Source: Aliisedimentitalea scapharcae
Lineage (GTDB): Bacteria; Pseudomonadota; Alphaproteobacteria; Rhodobacterales; Rhodobacteraceae
DNA length: 64,000 nt
Assembly (NCBI RefSeq): GCF_045277565.1
Contig: NZ_CP123584.1
Coordinates: 186,001-250,000, forward strand
Direction of reading: 5' to 3'
Part shown: piece after piece, positions 1-8,864 of the stretch
Numbering within the stretch: position 1 is the stretch's first letter
Layout of the letters: each line of letters starts with the position of its first letter
Notes under the pieces: generated by a model
Told to the model about the DNA's origin: nothing
The model's database searches: none
What the model saw: only the letters and a program-made list of their open reading frames with translations
Position numbers and translations under genes: made by a program

Positions 1-578
1 ACATGCTCGGTTCCCGGCAACAATGGTCCGGCAATATGGCTGCGGAACGTTGCTTCGCCGCCGACGCTGGCCGCGCCCATGCCAGCACCGTGAAAGGAAT
101 CCCAGAAGGAAATCGTCTTGAACCGGCCCGTCGCAGCACGGGCTATTTTCAGAGCGACCTCATTGGCGTCCGACCCGCCGGTGGTAAACAAGACCTTGCC
201 CAAATCCCCCGGCGCAATCTGTGCAAGCTTTTCTGCCAGTTCGACCGCTGGGTCATTGGTAAACCGGCGCGGAGCAAATGGCAGATCATCCAATTGCGCT
301 TTGATGGCTGCCACCAGTTTCGGATGCCCATAGCCAATGTGATGCACAGAGTTCCCATGGAAATCCATGAACCGGCGCCCATCCATGTCCTCAATCCAGA
401 TGCCGTCTGCCTTGGCAATGGTACTGACACAGGGGCTGGACAGGCTTTGATGCAAAAATGCCGATGAATCCCGTCTCAACAGCGGCTCAGACCGGGGCCC
501 GATGGATTTCTTTAGCCAGGTCCTCCGCGCATCGGACGTGTTGGACTCTCCTTCGGTGTGAACGATCTTGCTGGACAT
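1..578 (-). CDS. pbfA: Class III PLP-dependent enzyme, probable (R)-1-hydroxy-2-aminoethylphosphonate ammonia-lyase (PbfA), C-terminus outside window
   Basis: Only the first 192 codons are inside the window; the reading frame runs open to the left edge. The start at 578 is preceded by AGCGAGG. The N-terminal half of a class III aminotransferase fold is visible, with the DFHGNSVHHIGYGHP block near residue 62 and the TTGGSDANE cofactor-phosphate block near residue 120. It is the next gene after phnW-phnA-phnY on the same strand. In AEP-degrading bacteria a class III aminotransferase homologue in this position is PbfA, which eliminates ammonia from (R)-1-hydroxy-AEP to give phosphonoacetaldehyde, so hydroxylated AEP can enter the pathway. 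The family is seen in the sequence; the PbfA function is inferred from context, and an ordinary omega-aminotransferase is the alternative. The PLP lysine lies beyond the edge. Confidence 0.6.
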   Translation of the reverse strand, partial: MSSKIVHTEGESNTSDARRTWLKKSIGPRSEPLLRRDSSAFLHQSLSSPCVSTIAKADGIWIEDMDGRRFMDFHGNSVHHIGYGHPKLVAAIKAQLDDLPFAPRRFTNDPAVELAEKLAQIAPGDLGKVLFTTGGSDANEVALKIARAATGRFKTISFWDSFHGAGMGAASVGGEATFRSHIAGPLLPGTEH

Positions 579-590
579 GGGGCCTCGCTG

Positions 591-617
591 AAAAAAGGGC
601 GGCCCAAATGGGCCGCC
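591..617 (-). terminator. Intrinsic terminator between phnY and the class III PLP gene
   Basis: A perfect 8-bp stem, GGCGGCCC (598-605) and GGGCCGCC (610-617), has a 4-base loop. Read on the minus strand it is followed at once by six T residues (596-591). It lies 19 bases past the phnY stop and 12 bases before the next start codon, so it can end the phnWAY transcript or act as an attenuator for the last gene. Confidence 0.7.
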
Positions 618-636
618 AGGGAGAACTTGGAAATGA

Positions 637-2100
637 TTATTTGGGCCAGGGAAGCGAGTAAGTTTTGACGTTTGTGAAGAACTTCATGGCTTCTGTTACG
701 CCTTCTTTCACTGCGTTTCCGCTGTCCTTGATACCTCCAAAGGGAGAGGTTTCGATGCGGTATCCGGGTTGTTCCCAGATGTTGCAGGTGCCCACATCCA
801 AACCATTGATATAGGAAATCGCCCGGTTCAGATCATTGGTGCAGACACCGGATGACAGACCGAATGCAGTTGAGTTCGAGATCTCCATGACCGCGGCGTC
901 ATCGTCGGGCACCCGCACGATTGGAATAATCGGGCCAAAGGTTTCTTCCATAACCAATTCGCTGCCGTGGGGCACCTTGTCGACCACGATCGGTGGCAGC
1001 AATGCGCCCTGGCGGCCAGGGTGGTACAAGATCTCGGCACCTTCTTCTTCGGCCATATAGACCCGCTTTTCGAACAGCTCTGCTGCCTGGGCATGGATCA
1101 CACAGCCCAGTTCGGTTTCCGGGTCCTGCGGGTCGCCAAATTTGATTTTCTTGGCCTTTTCCAGCACCAGGGGCACGAATTTTTCGGCCACGCTTTCCTG
1201 CACCAAAATCCGTTTGATCGCGGTACACCGCTGACCCGAATTTCCGGTCGCCCCGGCCACGGCAATGGTCGCCGCCTTGTCCAGATCTGTGTCACTCAGG
1301 TCGTTGCAGATGATCAGCGGGTCATTGCCGCCCAGCTCCAGCGCCTGTCGGGTATAAGACGCCTTTTCGGCGATCAGCTTGCCCACCGGCACACCACCGG
1401 TAAAGGTGATGATATCAATATTTTCATTGACGATCATCTCTTCGCCAATGTCCTGGGGCCAACCGGTGACCACCTGGAACATCTCGGGCGGCAGGCCTGC
1501 TTCGTAGAGGATATCGGCCAGCGCCAGCGCCGTCAGCGGCGTCAACTCGGTCGGCTTGCAGACCATGCAATTGTTGGTGGCAATCGACGGGGCGATCTTG
1601 TGGCTGACCATGTTCAGCGGATGGTTGAACGGGGTAATCGCTGAGATCGCCTTGACCGGTTCGCGCTTGGTAAAGATTTTGCGCTCTTTGCCGTTGTGGG
1701 TCAGGTCGCAGGAAAAAATCTCACCATCGTCGTTCAACGCCTGGGCGGCGGCGAACTGGTAAACATCCTGAGCGCGCTTGGTTTCATAAATCGCATGCTG
1801 GTGGCAAATGCCCAGTTCCAGCGTCAGCCATTTGGCCAGGTATTCGCGTTTTTCGCCGATCAGCTCACCTGCACGCTGCAGGATCTGTGATCGCTCATAG
1901 CGCGACAGTTTGGATTTGTAATTGGCCGCGATTTCAAACGCCTTACGCGCGTGTTCGGCCGTACCCGCAGGTACGGTGCCGATCACCTCGTCCGTATAGG
2001 GGTATTTCACCGGGACGACAGCGTCGGTAAAGACGATCTCGCCGCCGATGCGCATACCTTCGTTGCGGATTTCGTTTTGTGTCATGGGCTGGTCTTTCAT
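637..2100 (-). CDS. phnY: Phosphonoacetaldehyde dehydrogenase (NAD-dependent)
   Basis: This 487-residue aldehyde dehydrogenase oxidizes phosphonoacetaldehyde, the product of PhnW, to phosphonoacetate, the substrate of PhnA. The general base Glu255 (ELGGND) and the catalytic Cys292 (NSGQRCTA) are present, and length and sequence fit the PhnY family rather than generic aldehyde dehydrogenases. The start codon overlaps the phnA stop in TGATG, which points to translational coupling. An internal ATG five codons later has no better ribosome site, so the longer form is kept. The phnW-phnA-phnY order is the standard hydrolytic AEP pathway, an alternative to the PhnX phosphonatase route, and no phnX is seen here. 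A terminator hairpin follows the gene. Confidence 0.93.
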   Translation of the reverse strand: MKDQPMTQNEIRNEGMRIGGEIVFTDAVVPVKYPYTDEVIGTVPAGTAEHARKAFEIAANYKSKLSRYERSQILQRAGELIGEKREYLAKWLTLELGICHQHAIYETKRAQDVYQFAAAQALNDDGEIFSCDLTHNGKERKIFTKREPVKAISAITPFNHPLNMVSHKIAPSIATNNCMVCKPTELTPLTALALADILYEAGLPPEMFQVVTGWPQDIGEEMIVNENIDIITFTGGVPVGKLIAEKASYTRQALELGGNDPLIICNDLSDTDLDKAATIAVAGATGNSGQRCTAIKRILVQESVAEKFVPLVLEKAKKIKFGDPQDPETELGCVIHAQAAELFEKRVYMAEEEGAEILYHPGRQGALLPPIVVDKVPHGSELVMEETFGPIIPIVRVPDDDAAVMEISNSTAFGLSSGVCTNDLNRAISYINGLDVGTCNIWEQPGYRIETSPFGGIKDSGNAVKEGVTEAMKFFTNVKTYSLPWPK

Positions 2101-3344
2101 CAGAGGGCCGCCGCCTGGGTGGCGTAAAAGAACGCATCAAAGTTGCGCAGAACCGGTTGCTCTGGCAAGGGCAGAACCCGATTGCAGATAAACGGGACTT
2201 CCTGTTCGGTGAGCCCGCCATGGCTGCGCAGCGGTTCCTTGAGCGCCGCCAGATCGTGACGATGTTCGGATGTGCCGATGCAGATGTTTTCGCCTGACAC
2301 CATCACGATGTCTCCAATCCGGTCGCTGGGCAGTTCGAACCGGGCCACGGCCTGGGCGTTGGTCAACACATGAGTGATCCCGTCAATCGCCAGCAAACGG
2401 TCCATGATGTCTGCCTGATCAGCCCCTTCGGGCAGATAGCAGGTGGCAAAGGAGCCCAGCGCGCCGTGGTGCACCACATAAGGGTCAGTAATCGGCAGGA
2501 TCACCCGCGCCGCGCCTTCGCCCAGCCAGTCATCCATCAAGTCCTGCGCATAGATCACCGCGGGGCTGCCATCGGCCAGATGCTTGGGCTTCATACCGTG
2601 GTCAGCCGTCACCACAATGGCCGCACCCAATTCGTCCAGTTCACCCAGATAGCGGTCGAACATTTCGTAGAAGTCCAACGCGCCTTGCTGTTCAGGGGCG
2701 AATTTGTGCTGGATGTAATCGGTGGTCGACAGATACATCACGTCCGGTTTGAAATCTCGCAGCAGCTTGACGCCCGCTGCAAAGACAAACTCGCTCAACT
2801 CCGCGGAATAGACTTCGGGAACCTCCATACCCAGCCACTCACTGGCATTGTCGATGCCGTGTTCTGCCTTGGTGGTTTCGCCCGAACGCTCTGATGAAAA
2901 CGCCACGGCGCGGTCTTCGTCAAACTTCAGACCTGCGCCCAACAACGCGCGCAGCTTGTCCTTGGCCGTGACCATCGCCACCCGGGCACCTGCTTCGTAG
3001 AATTTGGAGAACAGCGTCGGGGCCCGCAAGAACCGCACATCGTTCATCATGACTTCTTCGCCAGTGTCCGGGTCAATCAGATAATTGCCGCAAATCCCGT
3101 GTACGACTGGTGGGCGTCCGGTTGCGATCGACAGGTTGTTGGGGTTGGTAAACGACGGGATCACCGAATGCGCCAAACGATCGGTGCCGTCGGCCCGCAT
3201 CCGTTTAAGGTTCGGCATCAGGCCTTTTGCAATCGCCACTTCGAGGTATTCGGGTTCGCAGCCGTCCAGGCAGATCGAAATCGCGCAAACCTTGGGCACA
3301 TCATAGGCCCGACCATTTGCTACAACAGGGGATGATATAGTCAT
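2100..3344 (-). CDS. phnA: Phosphonoacetate hydrolase
   Basis: PhnA cleaves the C-P bond of phosphonoacetate to acetate and phosphate. It is a 414-residue member of the alkaline phosphatase superfamily. The two-zinc site is complete: Asp27, the nucleophile Thr66 (SFTNPNN), Asp209 and His213 (TTDYIQH), Asp248 and His249 (TADHG) and His374 (RSHGG). This is the Sinorhizobium meliloti PhnA ligand set shifted by two residues. The start at 3344 was chosen over an upstream ATG at 3401 because AGAGGA lies at a good distance before it and the family starts there. It sits 22 bases behind phnW and overlaps phnY by one base. The protein is probably cytoplasmic, as no signal peptide is visible. Confidence 0.95.
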   Translation of the reverse strand: MTISSPVVANGRAYDVPKVCAISICLDGCEPEYLEVAIAKGLMPNLKRMRADGTDRLAHSVIPSFTNPNNLSIATGRPPVVHGICGNYLIDPDTGEEVMMNDVRFLRAPTLFSKFYEAGARVAMVTAKDKLRALLGAGLKFDEDRAVAFSSERSGETTKAEHGIDNASEWLGMEVPEVYSAELSEFVFAAGVKLLRDFKPDVMYLSTTDYIQHKFAPEQQGALDFYEMFDRYLGELDELGAAIVVTADHGMKPKHLADGSPAVIYAQDLMDDWLGEGAARVILPITDPYVVHHGALGSFATCYLPEGADQADIMDRLLAIDGITHVLTNAQAVARFELPSDRIGDIVMVSGENICIGTSEHRHDLAALKEPLRSHGGLTEQEVPFICNRVLPLPEQPVLRNFDAFFYATQAAAL

Positions 3345-3366
3345 GAAAGTAGTTCCTCTTATGATC

Positions 3367-4554
3367 TCAGGCGGCCAGCTTGGCGCGTTCTTGAAGTGCA
3401 ATGGCCGGAGGAGCGGCGCTGGTCACACCCATCTCGTCCAACGTTTCCTTGGCGGCGGCTACGACCTGCCGCATAACGTGTTCGTCCATCTGACCGATAC
3501 ACCCAACGCGGAAACTGTCCACAACCGTCAGCTTGCCGGGGTAGATGATGAAACCCTTGTCCTTCATCAACTCATAGAACCGGTCAAAGACGAATTTGGC
3601 ATCGTCCGGGCAAAAGAATGTAACAATGATCGGAGACAACCAGCGATCCTTGAGCAGGGCTTCAAATCCCAATTCGCGCATACCATCGACCATGACATCG
3701 CGATTACGGGTATAGCGCGCCCCACGTCCGGCTACGCCGCCTTCATCTTTGTGGGCCCGTAGCGCCACCAGAAAGGCCGCAACCACATGAGTCGGTGGCG
3801 TGAACCGCCACTGGCCGGTCTTGTTCATATGCGCCCACTGCGCATGAACATCCAGGCTCAGCGAATGACTGTTGCCCTTGGCCGCCTCCAGTTCGCTCTT
3901 GCGGGCGATGATGAAACCAAACCCCGGAACACCTTCGATGCATTTGTTGGCCGACGACACCATGGCCTCATAGCGGATATCCTCGACTTTCAACTCGATC
4001 GCGCCAAAGGCCGACATCGAGTCGATCAGAAGTTTGCGCCCTGCAGCATAGGTGGCCTCGGAAATCTCCTCGACCGGATTCAGAATACCTGAACTGGTTT
4101 CGCAATGAATCGCGACCACATGGGTGATGTCCGGATCATCGGCCAGGATCTGCGCAACCTCGTCGCCGCGGGGGGGAAGGTAATCCCCCTTGTCCAACAC
4201 CACATGCGCCCGCCCGAGATATTCCAGCGTCTGGGCCGACCGCATCCCATAGGCACCATTGGCCAAAACCAAAGCCTTGCCATCACGCGGAATAAAGGAT
4301 GCCAGCATCGCTTCGACAGAGAATGACCCGCTGCCCTGCATCGGCACACAGTCAAAGTCGGCAGACCCATCGCCCAACAATGACAACAGGCTGGTTCGCA
4401 GTTCGCGCGTCATGGCGCGAAAGTCTTCGTCCCAGCTGCCCCAATCACGCAGCATGGCTTCTTTGACCGCATAGGATGTTGTCAAAGGGCCAGGTGTCAG
4501 CAGATAGGGTTCCCCCAGTTTTGGCCGTTCAAGTCCGGTTTCAGGAGCGGTCAT
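3367..4554 (-). CDS. phnW: 2-aminoethylphosphonate:pyruvate aminotransferase
   Basis: PhnW moves the amino group of AEP to pyruvate, giving phosphonoacetaldehyde and alanine. The 395-residue protein is a class V (fold type I) aminotransferase. It has the N-terminal LLTPGPL motif near residue 18, the cofactor aspartate at about Asp178 (LIDSMSAFG) and the PLP lysine Lys204 in SSANKCIEG, all typical of PhnW. GGAG stands 9 bases before the start. It is the first gene of the minus-strand phnW-phnA-phnY unit and is transcribed away from the LysR gene across a 116-base shared promoter region. PhnW commits AEP to catabolism in this locus. Confidence 0.95.
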   Translation of the reverse strand: MTAPETGLERPKLGEPYLLTPGPLTTSYAVKEAMLRDWGSWDEDFRAMTRELRTSLLSLLGDGSADFDCVPMQGSGSFSVEAMLASFIPRDGKALVLANGAYGMRSAQTLEYLGRAHVVLDKGDYLPPRGDEVAQILADDPDITHVVAIHCETSSGILNPVEEISEATYAAGRKLLIDSMSAFGAIELKVEDIRYEAMVSSANKCIEGVPGFGFIIARKSELEAAKGNSHSLSLDVHAQWAHMNKTGQWRFTPPTHVVAAFLVALRAHKDEGGVAGRGARYTRNRDVMVDGMRELGFEALLKDRWLSPIIVTFFCPDDAKFVFDRFYELMKDKGFIIYPGKLTVVDSFRVGCIGQMDEHVMRQVVAAAKETLDEMGVTSAAPPAIALQERAKLAA

Positions 4555-4670
4555 TTTTCATCTCCGATATGATCTTTCAAGAACACCATTGCAGCAACAT
4601 CTTCTATATGTGAAATTGCAATTAACAATCGTTGCATAGGTTCAGCCTATACAAAAATCAGGAGCAATTC
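4555..4670. promoter_or_regulatory. Divergent phnW/lysR promoter region with LysR-type operator candidate
   Basis: The gap holds the dyad ATAGG-TTCAG-CCTAT at 4636-4650, which matches the T-N11-A form of LysR-type operators (T4637, A4649). It also holds the palindrome AATTGCAATT at 4614-4623. The dyad lies 21 bases before lysR and 82 bases before phnW. A related 15-base element (11 of 15 identical) occurs at 10009-10023 upstream of the AEP importer. Binding by the neighbouring regulator is inferred. Confidence 0.5.
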
Positions 4671-5561
4671 ATGCGCCACAGCCAATTGGTTGCATTCCAC
4701 TATGTTGCTTTGTTGGGCGGGTTTTCACGAGCAGCGGAAAAGCTGTACCTGACCCAACCTGCGATATCGGAGCAGGTCAAAAAATTGGAACAGGACCACG
4801 ACACCCTGTTGTTCTTTCGCGAACGCAAAAGGGTTCGGCTGACCAACGAGGGAGAAGCGCTTTTCCGTCTGACCAAACAGTATTTCGAAATCGAACAGCA
4901 GATGGGCGAATACCTGTCATCTACCAGCGCAGCCGTCGCAGGAGAGTTGCGGATCATCGCAGATTCTGCCTACCACATTACCTTTTTCCTGGGAAAGTTC
5001 CGAAAACGATATCCGAACATCACTGTTATTCTACGAACCGGAAACACAGAAGAAGTCCTCGAAGCGTTGCGCACCTACAATGCCGAAATCGGGATCATCG
5101 GCAGCCCGTCCCCGGGCAAGGACATGGATACTTTGAAATTGGGAACTTCGGAAATCATTGCATTTGCCGCCCGCGGGTTTTTATTGCCATCAAAGCAATC
5201 CCTTTCGCTGGCCGAATTGGCAAGGCAGCCGCTCATTTTTCGCGAAACAGGCTCTAAAACGCGTCAAAAGCTGGAAGACGAGGCACGTAACCAGGGCATC
5301 ACGCTTTTGCCTGCCATCGTTGCAGAAGGACGCGAAACTGTGCGCGAGGTGGTGGCATCCGGTGCGGGGATCGGGTTTGTGTCACAGGCTGAATATGTCA
5401 AGGACGACCGGCTGACCCAAATCAAACTGTCCGATACCAATATCCAGATGAGCGAAACCATTGTTCACCTTGGGCAACGACGAGATGTCCGGGTTATTAG
5501 AGCATTCATGGAATTTGCTCGAACCGCGCAGGCCGAAAAGGAAAAACACGCCGACGGATAG
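4671..5561 (+). CDS. LysR-type transcriptional regulator of the AEP locus
   Basis: This is a 296-residue LysR-family regulator. The N-terminal winged helix-turn-helix covers about residues 5-63, with the typical helix GGFSRAAEKLYLTQPAISEQV, followed by the LysR substrate-binding domain from about residue 85. The start at 4671 is preceded by AGGAG at 7 bases; an in-frame ATG 13 codons upstream has no ribosome site. It lies back-to-back with phnW and convergent with the AEP importer operon, so it probably controls both units, with AEP or a breakdown product as inducer. LysR genes at AEP loci that allow use of AEP regardless of phosphate supply are known. The effector cannot be read from the sequence. 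Confidence 0.85.
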   Translation: MRHSQLVAFHYVALLGGFSRAAEKLYLTQPAISEQVKKLEQDHDTLLFFRERKRVRLTNEGEALFRLTKQYFEIEQQMGEYLSSTSAAVAGELRIIADSAYHITFFLGKFRKRYPNITVILRTGNTEEVLEALRTYNAEIGIIGSPSPGKDMDTLKLGTSEIIAFAARGFLLPSKQSLSLAELARQPLIFRETGSKTRQKLEDEARNQGITLLPAIVAEGRETVREVVASGAGIGFVSQAEYVKDDRLTQIKLSDTNIQMSETIVHLGQRRDVRVIRAFMEFARTAQAEKEKHADG

Positions 5562-5570
5562 GTCGGCGTG
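5542..5570 (-). terminator. Intrinsic terminator of the AEP importer operon
   Basis: The arms CACGCCGAC (5547-5555) and GTCGGCGTG (5562-5570) form a perfect 9-bp stem. On the minus strand it is followed by five T residues (5546-5542). It lies past the importer permease stop at 5596 and overlaps the last codons of the convergent lysR gene. Confidence 0.75.
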
Positions 5571-5595
5571 CCTGTTGTCTCTCCCAGAACGCGCC

Positions 5596-7617
5596 TCAGC
5601 GGGTGCGCCAGGCCTGGGTTCGGGTCAAAACACCCTTGGACACCAGAAGGTGTATGATCCGCGCCGCCGCGTTGGTGTAAAAGATCATCATCCCCATCGC
5701 CGCCGCCGGTGCGATGTCCCCGGCGTCATCCATGTTCAGAACCGCAATCGACGCCAATGATGTCTTGGGGGAATACAGGAATACAACCGCAGACACCGTC
5801 GTCATCGCATTGACGAACAGATAGATCGAAATATCCAGAACCGAGGGCAAACACACCGGTACCGTCACCCGAGTGAAAAGCTTCATTGTGGGTTGCTTCA
5901 GCGACGCCGACACCGATTCAAATTCCCGATCCATCTGTTTGAGCGCAGTCACTGCCGTCAGGTGGGAAACCGTATAAAAATGCGTCACCGAACAGATCAC
6001 CAGGATTGCCATGGTGCCATAGATCCCGTTCAGCGGATTCGATGGGTTGTTGAAGAAAAAGATGTAGGCGAGCCCAAGAACCATTCCAGGGATAGCCATC
6101 GGCAGCATTGCAAACATCTGAAACAACGCCCGGCCCAGCTTGAACCCGTTCGATTTTTCGACCAGGTAGGCCCCAAAGAACACAATCGCGGTGCCAGCCA
6201 CGGCCGTCAAAAGACCCAGCTTGATCGAATTGTAATACGATCCCCAGCCACCGCCATCCATCTTGTCGAACTGATAATTGTTCAGGCTCAAACTCAGGTC
6301 ATAGGGCCAGAATTTGATCAGCGCCGCGAATTGGCAGACCGCCAGGATCCCGACAATGAACACCGCGACCAATGTGCAATAGGCCAGAGACAAGCGGTCA
6401 ACACGCTCATTGGGCTGCGGCTGATACGGAACCGAACGCGCCGACAACAATGCCACCTGCTTGGACTGGACCAGACGGTCGATGCCAAAGGCCAGGATCG
6501 CCGGAACCACCAAGACCACTGACACCACAGCCCCCATTTCAAAATTCTGCTGACCGATGACCTGTTTGTAGATATCCACCGCGAGCACGTTGAATTGGCC
6601 TCCGATCACTTTGGGCAGGCCAAAATCGGTGATCACCAGATTGAACACCACAAACGCCGCAGAAATCAGACCATAGCGCGCCCCGGGAATGGTCACGGTC
6701 CAGAAGGTCCGCCAAGGTGACGCGCGTAGGCTGGTGGCCGCTTCGTACAGCCGGGCATCCGAAATCGCCAAGGCCGTTGAAATGATCATGAACGCGTGCG
6801 GGAAGGTAAAGAACACCGATCCAATCACGATCCCGATCGGGCCATAGATACTGGCTCCAAACAACAGCTCCTTGATCATGCCCTGATTGCCGAAAAGATA
6901 CACCAATGCGATCCCGGGCAACAATGACGGCACCAGAATCGGGGCCATGGCAATCAATCGAAACACACCTTTGTAACGCATACAGCTTCGGTTCAACGAA
7001 TAGGCAAACCAGAATGCCAACGTCACGGTCACAATCGTGCTGATGACCGCGATCCACAGCGAGTTCTTGATCGAGTTGAACAGCGCAGGTGTCGAGAAGT
7101 AATTGACAAAGTTGTCGACGCCCGTCGCCTTGACCGGGCGCAATTGAACCCTGCGGAAAGTATTGGAATCCAGTGTCACCCATTCCAGGTCATTGTGCAG
7201 CTTGGATCCAACCAGAAAGCGCCCGCCAGCAGCTTTGTTGCGCACCATATACATTACTGGGCTGCGAAAGCTGAAATCCGGGAAGAATTTTGTTACAGGC
7301 AGCCGCCCGTCCGATCCGGTACTAAGCTCCAAGTCCTCGTAAGCGCCCGTTTCGCGGTTCAGCTGTGCGCCAGTCAGGATCGTACCATCGAACACGCCAT
7401 TTTCATCGCTGACCTGAAATTCATACTGTGACAGTTCCATCCGGTAGGTCGAAAACGATTTTGACAGCATCGCATACAATGGAAAGGCAAGGGTGATGAC
7501 CAGATAAAGGGCGATCACCATCATGCCCCCGCGCATCATGATGTCATCGCGGCTCAGCTTGCCCTTGACCACCGGTCCTTCGGGGAGCTTGTTTGACGTG
7601 CTAGACAGTACAGACAT
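5596..7617 (-). CDS. aepW: AEP ABC transporter, fused two-domain permease
   Basis: This 673-residue membrane protein has two binding-protein-dependent permease domains in one chain, as in iron(III)-type importers. The first domain spans about residues 180-400 and the second about 460-670; each carries the EAA-type loop facing the ATPase (EAATSLRASPWR in the first). After the first membrane helix (about residues 33-53) there is a hydrophilic stretch of about 115 residues before the next helix, a large presumed periplasmic insertion. The start overlaps the ATPase stop in TGATG. With the ATPase and binding protein it forms the importer known as AepXVW or PhnS2T2U2. AEP as substrate is inferred from family resemblance and the adjacent phnWAY genes. 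Confidence 0.82.
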   Translation of the reverse strand: MSVLSSTSNKLPEGPVVKGKLSRDDIMMRGGMMVIALYLVITLAFPLYAMLSKSFSTYRMELSQYEFQVSDENGVFDGTILTGAQLNRETGAYEDLELSTGSDGRLPVTKFFPDFSFRSPVMYMVRNKAAGGRFLVGSKLHNDLEWVTLDSNTFRRVQLRPVKATGVDNFVNYFSTPALFNSIKNSLWIAVISTIVTVTLAFWFAYSLNRSCMRYKGVFRLIAMAPILVPSLLPGIALVYLFGNQGMIKELLFGASIYGPIGIVIGSVFFTFPHAFMIISTALAISDARLYEAATSLRASPWRTFWTVTIPGARYGLISAAFVVFNLVITDFGLPKVIGGQFNVLAVDIYKQVIGQQNFEMGAVVSVVLVVPAILAFGIDRLVQSKQVALLSARSVPYQPQPNERVDRLSLAYCTLVAVFIVGILAVCQFAALIKFWPYDLSLSLNNYQFDKMDGGGWGSYYNSIKLGLLTAVAGTAIVFFGAYLVEKSNGFKLGRALFQMFAMLPMAIPGMVLGLAYIFFFNNPSNPLNGIYGTMAILVICSVTHFYTVSHLTAVTALKQMDREFESVSASLKQPTMKLFTRVTVPVCLPSVLDISIYLFVNAMTTVSAVVFLYSPKTSLASIAVLNMDDAGDIAPAAAMGMMIFYTNAAARIIHLLVSKGVLTRTQAWRTR

Positions 7618-8729
7618 CAGCTTGCCTCCGGTCGCTCGAACGCCATCAGGCGGTCGATTGGCAGTTCAATGGACATCTGTTTGCCTTCTTCCAATCCCAG
7701 ACGTCGAATTGCATTGATCGAAAAATCCGCGATCAGTTCAGATCGACCAAACCGTTCATTCTGCAATCGGCAGCGCCAGAACGAGCCCAGGAATTCCATT
7801 TCGTGCAGCAAAACATCAATGCAGTTCCGGTTCGGATCATCCGAGACATACCCCTCTTCGTGCGGGATGACGTCTTCGGGACGGATGGCCGCCACAACCG
7901 GCGTCCCGTCCCCGAATGCATGTTCGTGACACGCAAAGGTTTTTTCCCCAACACTGAGGCGCCCGCCTTTGGTCACCATGGATTCAATCTGATTCATTTC
8001 ACCGATGAAATCTGCAACGAACAGATTGGCGGGTTCGCGGTATATTTCCGTGGGAGAGCCGACCTGTTCGATCACCCCATGGTTCATCACCACGATCCGA
8101 TCCGCCATTGCCAACGCTTCTTCCTGATCGTGGGTCACCATGACTGTGGTTACACCCAATTTGCGTTGCAACTCTTTGATTTCATGCCGCAGATGCACGC
8201 GCACCTTGGCGTCCAGTGCAGACAAAGGTTCATCCAACAGCAGAAGACCGGGATTGGTGGCAATCGCACGGGCCAGAGCGATCCGCTGTTGTTGCCCACC
8301 CGATAGCTGTGCAGGGTATTTGCGGCCCTGATCCGGCAGGCCCACCAATTCCAACAGCTCGCTGACGCGTACCGCGATCTCCGATTTTCCGCGGCCGGTA
8401 TTTTCCAATCCGAACGCGATGTTCTTTTCAATAGTCAGGTTTGGGAACAGGGCATAAGACTGGAACACAATGCCAAAATCCCGTTCCGAAGGGGGCAGGT
8501 TCGACACGTCCTTGCCATCTTGCATCACCGTGCCTTTGGTCTGCAGATCCAGACCGGCAATGGCCCGCAACAATGTGGTCTTGCCACAACCCGACGGGCC
8601 AAGAAAGCAGACAAACTCGCCTTCGTTGATGTCCAGGGAAATGTCCTTGAGAGCCAGGAAATCACCGAATGCTTTCCATAGGTTCTCGATACTTAGGTAA
8701 AGGTCGCCAGAAGCGTTTGCTTGTTTCAC
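7617..8729 (-). CDS. aepV: AEP ABC transporter, ATP-binding protein
   Basis: This 370-residue ATPase powers the AEP importer. Walker A (GPSGCGKTT, about residue 43), the signature LSGGQQQR, Walker B (LLLLDEP) and the switch His (MVTHDQEE) are all present. The C-terminal third resembles the regulatory TOBE region of Pot/Fbp-type ATPases. The start is a GTG at 8729 with a modest AGGA upstream. Its stop overlaps the permease start by one base, so the two are translationally coupled. A 135-base gap with a strong hairpin separates it from the binding-protein gene upstream. Confidence 0.85.
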   Translation of the reverse strand: MKQANASGDLYLSIENLWKAFGDFLALKDISLDINEGEFVCFLGPSGCGKTTLLRAIAGLDLQTKGTVMQDGKDVSNLPPSERDFGIVFQSYALFPNLTIEKNIAFGLENTGRGKSEIAVRVSELLELVGLPDQGRKYPAQLSGGQQQRIALARAIATNPGLLLLDEPLSALDAKVRVHLRHEIKELQRKLGVTTVMVTHDQEEALAMADRIVVMNHGVIEQVGSPTEIYREPANLFVADFIGEMNQIESMVTKGGRLSVGEKTFACHEHAFGDGTPVVAAIRPEDVIPHEEGYVSDDPNRNCIDVLLHEMEFLGSFWRCRLQNERFGRSELIADFSINAIRRLGLEEGKQMSIELPIDRLMAFERPEAS

Positions 8730-8829
8730 AGGGTCGGGTCCTTACGTCTTCGCGGTGCGCGCGTCGAAACGGGCCGGCAGGGCCGGGTTCGTTTGATTCA
8801 ATCTGTTGGAGAGCATGGGCAAGCTGTAA

Positions 8830-8855
8830 GCGAAGGGCGCGGATGCGCCCTTCGC
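8830..8855 (-). terminator. Intercistronic hairpin between binding protein and ATPase genes
   Basis: A perfect 11-bp stem (GCGAAGGGCGC at 8830-8840, its complement at 8845-8855, loop GGAT) follows the binding-protein stop by 9 bases. It has no real T-tract on either strand. Such hairpins often stabilize the 5' message and lower expression of the membrane and ATPase genes behind a binding-protein gene, so it is more likely an attenuator or mRNA-stability element than a full terminator. Confidence 0.55.
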
Positions 8856-8864
8856 CTCCAAGAC

